Positions 32,391 to 43,360 of a DNA stretch of 64,000 bases are shown here, one piece after another. The translations under genes were made by a program, and so were the position numbers. The notes under the pieces are model-generated. The model made no database searches and was not told the DNA's origin. It saw nothing but the letters and a program-made list of their open reading frames with translations. The DNA is from Dipteris shenzhenensis. Its lineage: Eukaryota > Polypodiophyta > Polypodiopsida > Gleicheniales. How positions within the stretch are numbered: the first letter of the stretch is position 1; each line of letters opens with the position of its first letter. The DNA is taken from the NCBI GenBank assembly GCA_047967505.1, contig CM106541.1. One strand, given 5' to 3'.

Positions 32391-33905
32391 TTCTCATCAT
32401 TACACGAGTCATTGATCAAGATTCCTTGTTCACAAATCAACAGAAGTTGGATGTGCATTTTGCACACAAGTTGTACGAAGAGACCAGGAATGCTAAAATG
32501 CTTGTAGAATCGCCCTTGAAGAGGGATGAAAAGGAAACTTGAATCACACTGAGTATCCACAAAAGTTTCAACGGGTCATTTAATGATGACTCAAAATATA
32601 TTCTTGAATCCGAAAGGTTGAACTTGGTTCCATTTACTAGGAGGAAAAACTCAACTCTTTCCAAGACTCTAATAGTAAAGGGAGTTATGGATCGGATGCG
32701 CCTTGCCACAAACAGTAAAGGGAAGGAGACCTACCACTGAATACAATATGAAGCGGACTTGTTTTTATAGATGCTTGAAGGGTGTAGTGAATGATGATAC
32801 ACAGTCATGTGTGCAGGACTTGAAGACCATTGTTGCAAGACATAGGAGCTTTACTTGCATAGTGTTCTGTAAGGAGTTAATATTTCAGATTATCTTGGAT
32901 GTTTGTAAAGCATATGAAGCAAGAAAGATATCCTATGAGGAACCAGAGCATGTGGTAGGTAAAAAAAAAACAACAATAAAGAAATTGTCTATTGTTTGGT
33001 GGAGACCATTACGGTATGTTCCAGATGAGATAACAAAGGATGTATGCCAACAGTTGCTTGATGGTGACTACTTCTTTGTGAAGAAGAGAAAGCATAGTCA
33101 CTTGGAAGAAGTAGTTACCATAATGGTCAAAAGTGAAGCTACTTTAGGCAGTAACGTTTTTATTTAATTCGGATCAAGAGATTCGTGGCAAAGTTGCTAA
33201 TGTAGATAAGCAAAAAATCCTTGGTCAAATGATTGACAAGTTGTGGGCCAAAAGGTGGGTGTGTTAATTAGATGCAGATGGCACTCCAACAAAGGATGCA
33301 AGAGGAAAGATGCCAAAGATTTTAGAGAAAGAGTATGCAAAGATCAAGAAGAATACCTTGGCGCTAAACTTGCAAAGTAATGTAGCAACAATTGGTTTAG
33401 ACTTCAGCTTCTCTGATGACATCCTCTTATTAAAGGAGGATACAAAATATGTACATGTCAATGGCATTGATACAAAGTGCTTCATGGCAATGAGCAGTGA
33501 TGCTTGGGATAAATCCATGTGTGTTTATATCCTGGATGAGTTCTAAGACTTTGGAGTGGCGGGCATAGTTGACCTTGTAAAGTTTATCATACATGACCAT
33601 TTGCAAGACAAGAAAAGATCAAGGCTGGTCATATTCATGTCAAAAGCTCAAAGGGATCCCCTCTTTGCAAGTTTGACATCAATTGGATATCCACTTACAA
33701 AAAGATTTTATGGTGTAGTGTTGTGCTACAGCTTGATCATGTTGGAATGCATCAGTATTCAAGTCTTGAATCCATACTTGATTTTCTTCTTAAATAGGGG
33801 TGGTGGTCCTTTAATTCAACTTCCTGTAAACCCTATGGAGCATTATTATAAAGAGGAAGAAAGTCCTAAACTAGATGCATCAATGATGGACTATACCCTG
33901 AATTG
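32390..33905 (+). pseudogene. Decayed long ORF, unidentified
   Basis: Protein-like text can be followed for about 480 codons. 32,500-32,700 carries a KSFNGSFNDDSKYILESERL-like segment. 32703-33167 is open (CFYRCLKGVVNDDTQSCVQD, LSIVWWRPLRYVPDEITKDV). After a one-base shift near 33,165 another frame runs through TAA 33266 and TAA 33543 to 33905 (KNTLALNLQSNVATIGLDFS, HDHLQDKKRSRLVIFMSKAQ, SIGYPLTKRFYGVVL). The composition is that of a soluble basic/hydrophobic enzyme-like protein, but I recognise no motif. It lies directly after module A and before the degenerate gag at 34.9 kb. It may be a captured gene or an uncharacterised transposon gene. Confidence 0.45.
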
Positions 33906-34900
33906 ATGGATGAGATGGTTGTTATTGCATAACCATGCGGGTCAGTAGCAATGACTCTGAGGGGTGTGCAAGGGTAGGTTAGCCGCAATGATTGGCGGTT
34001 CAGTCCTCCAAGCGGTTGAGTCTTCAACGGTCTCTTCTCTAACCATTAGATAGTTCTTGTATGCATGTTATTACTAGCATTATGACGTTATTCCTTACAC
34101 AATTGTTGTGAGAGCTCTTGCTCCAGAATACAGAGATCTTTAGTGCTATGTCTCTATTTGCATTCTCTATATTCTTTTAGTAGATGTTGCGCGTATCATT
34201 TTGTAGATGTTGCGTGTATCATTTTATCTCTGTTTCCTGTAGTTATGATGCTACACATTGGTGATCACGATGCACATTCTTACCATCACAAAAGGGATTC
34301 GTGATCTAGTAATTGATTTGCTTCCTACAAGGTGTTCTGGGTGTGCTCATGTCAAGCATCCCTTGCCATCATTGCGTAGGCACCTCACATGGAGGTTTGC
34401 ACGTAGTTGCACGCATTCTAGTGGAGATTCAAGAGGAGATTTCTGCGGTGAGGAAGCACATTCGTGGATTTCAAGATGAACTCCAATGGATTCCATCCGA
34501 TCCCCAGAGCACCCTGCTTACTGTCGAGCAAGTGTGGAAATCCCAATGAAGAACCTCATTCGGTGGTCTTGGCAGCGACTTCTGCAATTGCTATCTTCCC
34601 AGTAGGCATGCATGCGCACATGCTCGCAAGGGCCTCTTGATCCTTTGATACCAATGATGTGGTTACGGAGATAGAACAATGATCTCGAGCATGGCGACGT
34701 CATGTTGCAAGGATCTACGGAGTTGACTGGTGTCCAAGTGCACCTTCTCATTCACTTTCACTACCACGACTGCGAGTGCGGGACTTGCTTGATGGATGCT
34801 GGGTATTGAGTGCATCTTCATCTCCAACAGTGGTTTCGACTGCTTCTCGCAATCTCTTTGGTCAAGGAGAGCCATTAAAAGGAGGGGAACCAACATTGGA
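33906..34900. other. No supported gene; possible LTR/leader remnant
   Basis: 33,990-34,260 has LTR-like features (TTGTGAGAGCTCTTGCTCCAG, repeated GTAGATGTTGCG(C/T)GTATCAT at 34,181 and 34,207) and is followed by TTGGTGATCACGATGC before the gag remnant. No matching second LTR is visible, so boundaries cannot be set. Confidence 0.35.
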
Positions 34901-34906
34901 GGCACC

Positions 34907-36300
34907 ATGATGGCGGGCCAAGTCAAGTATGCCAAGTTTGTGGGGAAAAAATTGGATGACTTAGATGCTCATGTCCGATAGTTTGAGTAGATGTATGAGA
35001 TCAACAATCTGCCACCCACGGTACCACTCTTATAGGAGGCAATTTTTAAGTCAACTTTAGTAGGCATGGCTGCATGGTGGCTCTGGCAGAGTATGCAGTG
35101 GATCACTTCATCACATATGATCTCATCCGCGAAGCATTCTTGAGACGGTTTCATCAAGAAAAAACAAGTCTGCAAACTCTGGATAGATTGTGATGCTTGG
35201 ATCAGGGAGATTAGGATGTGGAGGATTATGCATCCAAATTCAACTTACTCATGCAACGTTTGCCACAAGTGAATTGGCCTGCTCAGGAGGTACTCAATGA
35301 CTACATTTTGGGGCTGTGTCCCGAGATCTGTGAACAACATTAGCCACGGTGGATCGGACACAGACGATGCTCACGAGCACAAGCATACGAGTAGGGGAGT
35401 CTTTATAGGGGAGGATAGCCAAGAATGGCAAATCCTCAAAAAGTTAAAACCAAGAAGAAACTGGCAAAATCTAAGAAGTCAGATGATAGCAAGGAATATT
35501 TAGATGTGGCTAGCTCTGAGGAAAGCTTTAAAGATACCAGTTTGGAGGAATCCAACTCAGAAGCAGAGACAAAGACCCGACGAGCCTCTAAAGGCAGCAA
35601 GGGCACTCCACTAGCTTAAATGCAAATTGGTGCGCAATTTGCTTGACTAATACCCACAACACAGTGGGATGCCACTATAATGTGTGTGGCCAGAGAGCTC
35701 GGGGTGGTCACTCATTATATGTAACTCTATCACGTGAGTTCAACAAAAGGATATTTTTTATTTCTAAAATTTACAGAAATAAATATACATAAGGGACTAT
35801 TTTAAATAGTTTTTGAAAAAATTTACAGATTTGTATAGAAAAGGGGCACATTTTATTAATGAAAAATTTTACAGATAAGGGATTTTAAATATAGGCCTTG
35901 AACGCACGTGATATAGAGGGTTTGTACATAGTGACCCCCCCGAGCCAGAGAGCAATTGGTTAGCAGCAGGATCCGAGTGCATCTTTTGTGCAAGAAGAGC
36001 AACCACAATAGTTGTTCCAACCACAATAATCGTTCCAACCACAACAGTTGTTCCAATGAGGCGAGGCGGAGGTGGTGGCAGACGTGGATTCGGAGGTGGA
36101 GGTCGTGGTCAAAATCGACCAAAAACCTTCATGTTTTGCTTGGGTGAAGGCCATTGGTGGAAAGAATGCCTGGGTGCTCTGGAATGGGATCGGCAATGAG
36201 CGGAGCGGCAAAAGATGACAGGGAAAATGCCCAGCATTTCTATCGTACATATTGTTAATTATGATCCATTGGTGTGCCCAGAAATTGGCATAATCACCCA
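34907..36300 (+). pseudogene. Degenerate Ty3-type gag
   Basis: A second Ty3 family distinct from the 16.3-kb element. The start is at ATG 34907 (MMAGQVKYAKFVGKKLDDLD). The capsid region is scattered over three frames (INNLPPTVPLL; MAAWWL; TYDLIREAFLRRFHQEKTSL; DVEDYASKFNLLMQRLPQVN; LNDYILGLCPEIC). A charged stretch is open at 35,425-35,617 (KTKKKLAKSKKSDDSKEYLD). Downstream of a MITE (35,699-35,943), with one base shift, a CFACGEGHWWKEC zinc knuckle is readable near 36,133. Early stops are TAGs in HVR-stop-FE-stop-MYE and PLL-stop-EAIF, where Gln fits. No protease or RT follows. Confidence 0.7.
35699..35943. mobile_element. Mutator-like MITE with long terminal inverted repeats
   Basis: A 245-bp AT-rich noncoding element inserted in the degenerate gag. 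GCCAGAGAGC is duplicated exactly on both sides (35,689-35,698 and 35,944-35,953), a 9-10-bp duplication typical of the Mutator superfamily. The inverted ends match over about 45 bp: left TCGGGGTGGTCACTC...TATCACGTGAGTTCAA, right (complement) TCGGGGGGGTCACTA...TATCACGTGCGTTCAA. Confidence 0.9.
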
Positions 36301-36589
36301 TGCGAGTACCAAGCTATAGGGGCTGACTCCTAAGAAAGGTGACAAGCTGTTGGATTGGCCAGCACAGGAGCAAGTACGAGACGATAAGTCCACAAGTTGG
36401 TGATGAAGGAGCCACCATTGATGCAACTAGCCAAGTCCACAAAGCATCCCATTGGGGCACACAAGGTGTAATTCATGGAACCGATTGTCCAACCAGAGTC
36501 GGAGATGGCACAAGGCAAGTTCAAACTGCACTTACCGAGGAACAACCCGAATGCTATCAAAGTAGCTCCCTTGTTGGTGCCTAACCAAG

Positions 36590-36790
36590 CCAAGACACTA
36601 GGGGAGAATTGGGGTCTCAAAAGGGCCTCATAAGGAATGGATTAGGGAATGCTTAGTGGGCTAATGCAAGGGGCTTGGAGGGTCCCAAAGAGGCCTAACC
36701 AGCCCAACCTAGGTGGGTTAAGCCCACTTTTGAGCCCAACTCTCCCCCCATCAATGAGGGGAGGGGCCCACTTTTTGAAATTTGAATTTC
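36590..36790. repeat. Recurring module B (inverse orientation to module A)
   Basis: CTAGGGGAGAATTGGGGTCT, then CAAAAGGGCCTCATAAGGAA, GGGCTAATGCAAGGGGCTTG and GAAATTTGAATTTCAAATTT. It is the reverse complement of module A with clear divergence. The purine stretch at 36,592-36,607 could be the polypurine tract of the gag element upstream, which would make this an LTR start, but no partner LTR is present. Confidence 0.6.
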
Positions 36791-36795
36791 AAATT

Positions 36796-37130
36796 TCGAA
36801 TCTCCCTCCCTCCCTCTCTCTCTCTCTCCCTCCCTCCCTCCCTCTCCCTCCCTCCCTCCCTCCCTTTCTCCTCCTCCTCCCTCTCCCCCTCCCCCTCCTC
36901 CTTCTGGCTCCTCCTCCCTCCTTCCTCTCCCCTCCTTCTCCAGCTGCCCAGGATCCCTCTCCTCTACTCCTCCCTCTTGCAAAATCTCTCCCCTCCTCCT
37001 CCCTTCTATAGCAGCTCCTTCCCTCCATTGTACACTTGTCGCCCTACTCTTGTCCTCATCTTCCTCTTGCCCTCATCTGCTTCTCCTCCTCCCTCTTCCT
37101 TGCTACTCTCTCCCTCTCACTACTCCATCT
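36796..37130 (+). repeat. Polypyrimidine (CTCCC)n tract
   Basis: A CT-rich low-complexity leader-like tract between module B and the ATG at 37,187. Open frames on both strands here are composition artefacts. Confidence 0.85.
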
Positions 37131-37186
37131 TTGCCAGCTCTCCCCTACATTTTGGCTTGCATCACTGATACCTCTCTTTGAGTACT

Positions 37187-39320
37187 CATGGCACCATTTG
37201 AGGACATATCCAGCAAGTACCATGTGAACCTATAACTGGAGGCAGAATATGCAAGCACACACTCTTGGGGATATAGTGGAACTCCTCAAAGTGTGCTCCA
37301 CAGTCTTCAATTGCAAGGGAAGAAGCATCTTGACCTTTGGGTGGATGGAAACTTGATCCTTTAGACCCTGCCACCCAAAAGAGTCCTCCTTTTCATACAG
37401 TGCATTATGTTGTTCGGTTTGTTGGCAAGGGACATGCTGGATTGCTTGGTTATTGCAATTGATTGAACCATTCTCAGACATTGGCTATGCAAGCAAGTGA
37501 GGTGCAGAGAGCCCAAGCAGAAGAACTTACACATTTGGGAAATATTACTATTGTGGCAATGCATAATAGTATGCAGGATCTCCAATTGCAAAACAAAGAA
37601 CTCAGTGACAAAGCACATGCACTGGACTTGGAGCGACATGAATTGGAAGAATCAATCTAGAAGCTTACTGAAAGCAAACAAGATTTGGAAAGGTCTATCT
37701 ATGGCCAAGTTCAATGTGCTTGTGGAGAAGGAACGAGAGAAGTGTTTACGTGGATGTAGAGAATTTTCAGAGTGCCATGGTCAAATTCTATGGGATGAGA
37801 GAAGAAGGTAAGAGAAATTCCCTCTTCACATTCAACTTTATTTCTTCTAATTTCTATATCCTTACTGAATTTCTCTTTCATTGTACAGATGGCAAGCTAG
37901 TATTTGTTATAAAAATGGACGAGCTCAGTTGGTAAAATAGCACAAGCTAGAGAGGGTGAGCATTTGTATTATGAACAACACCTTGCATTTTGCTCAAGGG
38001 GATGAGGAAGTTGAGCAGGGTTTCTCAGCCCAATCTGAGAAGGACATATGGTGGCTTGCAGCCTTTGAGACCCCAAAGGAGTGCCACGAGACATTGAAGT
38101 GGGTTTTGGAGAGAACTGGTATCCTGCTGATTATTCAAAGACAAGAGGCAGGGCAAACATTAATTGTGGATGGGCATGGAACGTTTCAAGTTGAATGGCA
38201 TCTAGCTAGTGATTTGAAGATCCTCAAGTGCTTGTATGGTTGTGATACAGGTGCAAATGCAGAATGGACATGCTTGGATTGCACCCTCTCAAAAGATGCA
38301 AAAGGGAAGCCTACAGTGGGAAAATGGCATCCTTTCTTGCAACCAAAGTGCAACCCCTAATCATCACAAAAAGGATCCTAAGTGGGACCCCATTCTACCA
38401 ATTCCATTGGAGCAGGTACACGTGTGTACTTTGCATGTTGAACTACGTATACTTGATAAGTTACTCTATCTCCATCTACTTTATGCTTGGAATTTGAGGC
38501 CACAGCAAGTATCTGCACAATGCATTGCAAAAGTTGAAGAACTACTCTCACTAATGGGACTTCACGGAGGCAATGTGAAGCTTAAGTAGGACAAGAAACA
38601 ATCGGTGGAGGAAAGGCAAGGAGGTACTTATCCAACCACAATGCTGATAAAGGAAAACATACATTGGCTCAAAACACCCTAGGTTGGGAGTACTGGAAAG
38701 ATTTGTGTGAGTGCACCACAAAGCAAGCTTCACACCCGCGAATTGCTACTTTGAGAGCAAAACTATCGACAAAGCTTGATGCATTTTTAAAGTTGCTTAG
38801 ACAAGGTCAAACAGATGAGCTTTATTATGAGAGATTCAGGACAGCATTGGGAGAATTCATGTCATTAATGGTAGAAGCATGGGGGGAGTCACATATTACA
38901 CATTACATGGTAATCCTCCTTAGGTTGAAATTTCGTGCTTTAAACTTGAGTCAGTTTATGTTTCTAATGCAATGTTTTTCTTTACAGCATATTCTTTACA
39001 CACATGCACCATGGTTTGTGGGGCAATGGGTCCTCTGTCCATTTGGAATACTCAAGGAATGGAGAAATCACACCACAGAGCAAAGGAAGCATACTTCAAG
39101 AATACAAGTCATGGGGGTGGTATCACGTAAAGCAATGCACTACACGAAATGTTCGATTGGTTTTGTAGATGTCTAGAGGCCACTACTCTCAAGCACAATA
39201 AGGTAGAGGTCTCAAGTCTTGCAAAAGCAGTTCAACATGTCAAGAAGACAAGGAGATGTACTACTTGGAAGTCCTCAATAGGGAGCCAAGGGGTTGCGCT
39301 TTGGTTGCAATGTAGAGTCA
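37187..39320 (+). pseudogene. Spliced transposon-like gene, resembles an uncharacterised eukaryotic TE protein family; broken
   Basis: Read in pieces: start MAPFEDISSKYHVNL (TAA follows); a coiled-coil stretch (37,490-37,660; AEELTHLGNITIVAMHNSMQ, LQLQNKELSDKAHALDLERH); a likely intron 37,808-37,888 (GTAAGA...TTGTACAG); then LVFVIKMDEL. A core follows with LASDLKILKCLYGC, GANAEWTCLDCTLSKD (38,200-38,290) and, after a frame change, PLEQVHVCTLHVELRILDKL (38,410). Next come helical segments, a likely 78-bp intron 38,910-38,987 (GTAATC...TTTACAG), and HILYTHAPWFVGQW with QGMEKSHHRAKEAYFKNTSH. The order matches, from memory, a family of long uncharacterised proteins known from cnidarian and fungal transposable elements (a CxxC-bearing core, a D-x-LH..LR segment, a terminal QG-E-K motif). 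Function unproven; a transposase role is inference. Confidence 0.5.
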
Positions 39321-39602
39321 AATAGGGGAGGCATTGGGTCCTAAGAGAGCCCCAAATGTAAAATTTTTGATAAAATAAAGTTAACACTATTTTGAGTCAA
39401 TTATAGATTCCAAAATTCACAAATTTTTTTGGAAATTGTAGAATTGCATGTGCGACATGGCAGGGCAGAGGGGTGAGTGGGTTGGGAGGGAGGGTGGTGA
39501 AGATTAAGTATTATCGAACTGGCAACAAAACACTTGGGGGGAGGAGGTGCACTCAAAAAACCCTAATTTAAAATAAAAACCCTAACGTGCTTTAAAAAAG
39601 AT

Positions 39603-39610
39603 TATATAAA
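39603..39610 (+). promoter_or_regulatory. TATA box upstream of the H3-like pseudogene
   Basis: TATATAAA, 32 bp upstream of the ATG at 39,642, in an A/C-rich context with CCCTAAA-like words. Spacing to the ATG is short for a promoter, so the leader would be only a few bases or the true start lies downstream. Confidence 0.4.
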
Positions 39611-39641
39611 GCACTTCAAAACCCTAAAATCCCTCATTTCT

Positions 39642-40749
39642 ATGGCACGAGTTAAACAAACTACTAGAACCACTGGATGCCATTTAGACACTACCCGTTG
39701 TCCTCCTCAAAATGCCATGGCCTCTGAACACACTGCAAGCCCTAGTGGCCAAGAGGGCAATGATCACTAGGGATCTGAAGGCAGTTCTCATCATCAGGAG
39801 TCCAAGCAACACGAGTCCCCACCGTCCGACTCTCATGGGGGATCCCAGGGATCTCAACACCATGAGGAATCCCAGCACGATGAAGGATCCAAGCACAATC
39901 AAGGGTCCTCTCAGTCCTTCCACACAAATAACCATGGAAGTAGAGAGGTCTCCCAAGAGGGATGAAATAGTCTAGTCAATCCTGATCAACTGCCCCTCCC
40001 TCCTCTGTGTGGTGGAGCATCTAGACAAACAAGGGGAGCAAGAAAGGCAAAGAGAGGAGATGGAGAGATTACAGGGGCCACAACAAGAGGAAAAATTTGG
40101 CCGGCTCACAAATATAATGAACCTTGGCCCCAATCCTCTAATCAAGCAGACCACATGGAAGAGCACCATCAACCCTCTGTGCCTCAAGATGATCAGATAT
40201 GAGGAGCCTCCAGTACAAGCTGAGCAAGAGCCTCAACCTGCTGTCTCACAGCCTCATGAAAAGGAAAAGAGACCAAGGACAAAGCAGACCCTTAGGTGTG
40301 AGAAGCCACCTCGAATGACCCACCAGACACAAAAAGAGGAGTCTAAAGAGGTGGTTGCAAGGGAGGAGAGGCAAAAGAAGTTCAAAGCAGACAAGTGGCC
40401 ATGGAGCCATGTCCAAAGGCTAGTGCAGGGTCCCCCAAAGATTAAGAGGCACAAAAAATCACACGTGAAGGCACTTCAAGAGATCCGCAAGTTCCAAACC
40501 ACTATGGACAATCTCATTCCCCGTGCACCCTTCCAGCATGTTGTACATGAAATAGCATAACATTATAAGAGTGATGTGTGTTTCACTTCAGGTGCTATGG
40601 GAGCAATTCAAGAGGCAATGGAGTAGATGACAGTAGGTCTTTTTGAAGACGCGAACTTATGTGCTATCCATGCCAAAAGAGTAATAGTGATGGACAAGGA
40701 CCTTACACTCGCCAAGCGCATCCACTCTAATCCCTCCCTTAGGCCCTAG
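39642..40749 (+). pseudogene. Divergent histone H3-like gene with a very long N-terminal tail, broken
   Basis: Histone H3 packs DNA in nucleosomes. The ORF opens MARVKQTTRTTG, close to the H3 tail start (ARTKQTARKSTG). It runs through about 200 codons rich in Gln, His, Ser and Glu, meets a second H3-tail-like block RPRTKQTLRCEKPPR (40,270-40,314), then a complete histone fold (40,471-40,746): [55 protein letters not shown]. Loop 1 has ordinary H3 length, while LIPRAPF recalls centromeric H3. Breaks: TAG 39768, TGA 39963, one frame change near 40,195, TAA 40558 (where H3 has Gln), TAG 40624. It lies 320 bp after the transposon-like gene, same strand. Confidence 0.75.
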
Positions 40750-41215
40750 ATGTTGTTTAGGTTCATTTGGTGTAACCTGAATCATTTTGTAAATCTTTGC
40801 CCTTTGAGGCCAATGAATAAAAGATATCTTTATGTTCTATTACTATTCCCATGTTATTATACATGTTACGTGATGCTCAATGTGAATTTGAGTGGTCAAA
40901 TGATGTTTTTTCACCATGCAACAGAAGGAAAATGTGTTCGGCATCGCGTGAGGAGCCCAAAAATGGTAAAATGCGCTATGGCACATATGGGGCCTGTTTG
41001 ACTATCACACGGTGAGATTCTTACTATATTGCTCAGAAATGACCATTAAAGCGCAAATATTTATCTGATCGCATGCTTTTGAACAGAATAGTGAATGAAA
41101 ATATTAATGCCAACAACAATTAAAGTTACAAAATACAATGATAGTATAAAATAAATTTTGTAAAAGAACACAAAGTGGGGCACTGTACAAAAAGTATAGC
41201 TGTATTCATATAAAA
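40750..41215. other. Gene-free stretch, 3' ends of converging remnants
   Basis: Follows the H3-like pseudogene and precedes, in the opposite sense, the end of the minus-strand gene. AATAAA-like words (40,816, AATGAATAAAAGA) could have served as polyadenylation signal of the H3-like transcript. Confidence 0.4.
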
Positions 41216-41258
41216 TAAAATTTTTATATAATAAGGCTTCAAAGCCTTTCTCTCTTCT

Positions 41259-42359
41259 CTAAAACACTGAGAACATCGGGCTTTGAATTCCCAAATAGAA
41301 TCCTAGCTCTAAACCTAGTCGATAGAGAGTCACCTCTATTGTCGTTGCTGCCGTCAATGCCATACCTTGAAAATTGGTTCCAAAGGCATTGAGGGCAGCC
41401 ATGCAGTTCACCAAAATGACCTTGTCAGCATTGCGATTGATGTCAGCATGACCAATCACTCTTGACAAGGCCTTGCACTTCAGGAGGTCATCAGTGCCAT
41501 GTGGAGAAAAATTTTTGTGGATAACCACAAAGCGCCCTTTTGCTTGGCCAAGGTAATGTGCCAGTGAGTGATCTCGGTTGCGAACAAGGCATTGCCGAGA
41601 TGAGAATAGGTCGATCTCAAATGCCTCCTGCAACAGTCCAACATTACATTAGAATTCTATTAAAGCAAAAGTATACCAAGAGAGAAGAAATTCAAAGCTC
41701 ATAGTTTCTTACCACTATGGAGTCATCATGCTCAATCCCTTCCTCTTTGTCAATGAGGATGGATCTAGAGGCCGCCTACTGTCTGGAGTGAGATGTGGAG
41801 GCTTCTTGTGGAACATTAGGTAGGTCGGAGTATATTGATGTCTCTGCATCTTTGATTTGGGCCAGTGTTAAAGCAATAACCTCTTCTATTGAATCATCTG
41901 CTCCCAAAAACCCAGGTTCATGCATAGTCATGTCCACCTCGTATCCACACAGGATACCAAGAGCTTCATCCTCCTGAAGACCAAACATAACCTCTATGTC
42001 ATGGAGAAAGAGGTATTGTTCTCCATCGACAAGAAGGGGAGCAAGAAACCATATCATTGTTGCGGGGTCAATAGAGGTGGTGCCCAAGGTGGATGGAACT
42101 TGAGAAGTAGTTCTTGATTGAACAAGTACTTCAAATAATCAATTGGGACCCATCTTTTTGTAGACTCATCAAGTTGATATGCAAAACTCACGATGTAGTC
42201 TTGCATGTACTTGATGAGGTCTTCAAAATCGTCTCGGGCTCCCAAGTAGGTGCCCAGAACATCTATGCTCTTATCAAAGACTAGAAATAACTCCTCCTCT
42301 CTATCAATTAATGGATGATGGGAGATGAAATCATGGAAGGCAGACCTAGCAGAATCCAT
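41259..42359 (-). pseudogene. Spliced gene of unknown function, broken
   Basis: ATG 42359 lies about 70 bp downstream of a TATATATA box (minus strand, about 42,430). Exon text: MDSARSAFHDFISHHPLIDR, GTYLGARDDFEDLIKYMQDY, then a one-base frame change near 42,125, FLAPLLVDGEQYLFLHDIEV, an acidic segment and a TAG after HSRQ (about 41,775). After EHDDSIV a convincing 85-bp intron follows (41,712-41,628; GTAAGAAAC to GTTGCAG). Exon 2 then runs EAFEIDLFSSRQCLVRNRDH, SLAHYLGQAKGRFVVIHKNF, HADINRNADKVILVNCMAAL and stops near 41,259. The fold looks globular and mixed alpha/beta. I do not recognise it. One stop and one shift argue for a recent pseudogene of a real spliced gene. Confidence 0.55.
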
Positions 42360-42619
42360 GGTAGTTTGGTAGCTAGGAGAACTATGGCTATGATAGTGAA
42401 ATTTTGAAACTAAAGTAACTTTATAACCTATATATACCCAAATGTTCTAAATATAAAAAATAAAAAGAATTATAATTTTTTTGGGAAAAACTTGACATTG
42501 ACATGAAACAAAACCATTCAAAACATCAAAATTAATTGCACCACTATTAATTGGAAAATGTCAAAATCCACAATTGTTCCACCCCACATTTTCTAGACAA
42601 TCTCTAATATTGCAGGAGG

Positions 42620-43360
42620 GATAAAAGTGGCACTATGCACGAGCTTCTCTGCACGCTTTCCTACCTTTTCACCATTTAAGGTAAAGTGAAAGGACTCAGA
42701 CATGCCATCCTCCATGACCAATAGGTGTTCCCACACATCCCTGAGAGTCCACTATGACGTGACAGTCACATTCTTGACATCTCCTAAATAAGAACCAATA
42801 CATAAACTTACCCCTGTATTATCATCATCGTTAGAGTCAAGGGGGAGCCAATTGCCACTTGTTTTCTTCCAGTGCCTATATTGGAAAGAAAAATATAAAA
42901 TTTGGTGGGAGATGTGGTACTTGACAACCACATTGTCCTTACATACATGGCATTGAAACAGATCACCCTTTTGTTCACCTAATTTGCTTCCCCAATTCAC
43001 CCCAAGCAATTCCTCAAGGGCATTCTCATGTAGGCACTTGCATGACCACATGGTTTTTGTTCTGTGCATTTGGATATTATGAAAACAAGAAGCAAAAATG
43101 TGTAGAGGCATAAACCAAGACAACCTTACCCATTTAGAGCCAAATGTAAACTTCATGGCCATGCCCACATCCTTTGCAATATTTTCCTTATATGATTGCA
43201 TTGTTCTTGTGTGCATGCTGCAATCCATGTCTTCAAGTTGTGGTGTTGCAATGCATTGAAGATGGCCATAGCCTGATGCCATCCTTGGAGTAATGTACTT
43301 GGCATTATACCAATAGATATTTCTTTGTTTCAAAGTAGAGGACTTCTTTGCAGCATGCAT
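42620..43360 (-). pseudogene. Unidentified coding remnant with Cys pairs and possible introns
   Basis: Minus-strand text is open from 43,360 to 42,752: KYITPRMASGYGHLQCIATP, NIAKDVGMAMKFTFGSKW, then a stretch that could be an intron (GTAAGGTTGTC to AATGCACAG). It continues with CKCLHENALEELLGVNWGSK, GDLFQCHVCKDNVVVKYH, another possible intron ending TTCCAATATAG, and WLPLDSNDDDNTGVSLCIGS. After a TAG at 42,752 the frame continues (TLRDVWEHLLVMEDGMSESF) to about 42,590. The CX1C and CX2C pairs suggest a zinc-binding domain. Family unknown. It lies between the gene at 41.3-42.4 kb and the next remnant, all on one strand. Confidence 0.4.

Noticed and set aside
36649-37168. 120- to 128-codon frames in the CT tract
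   Set aside because: Low-complexity artefacts of CTCCC repeats.
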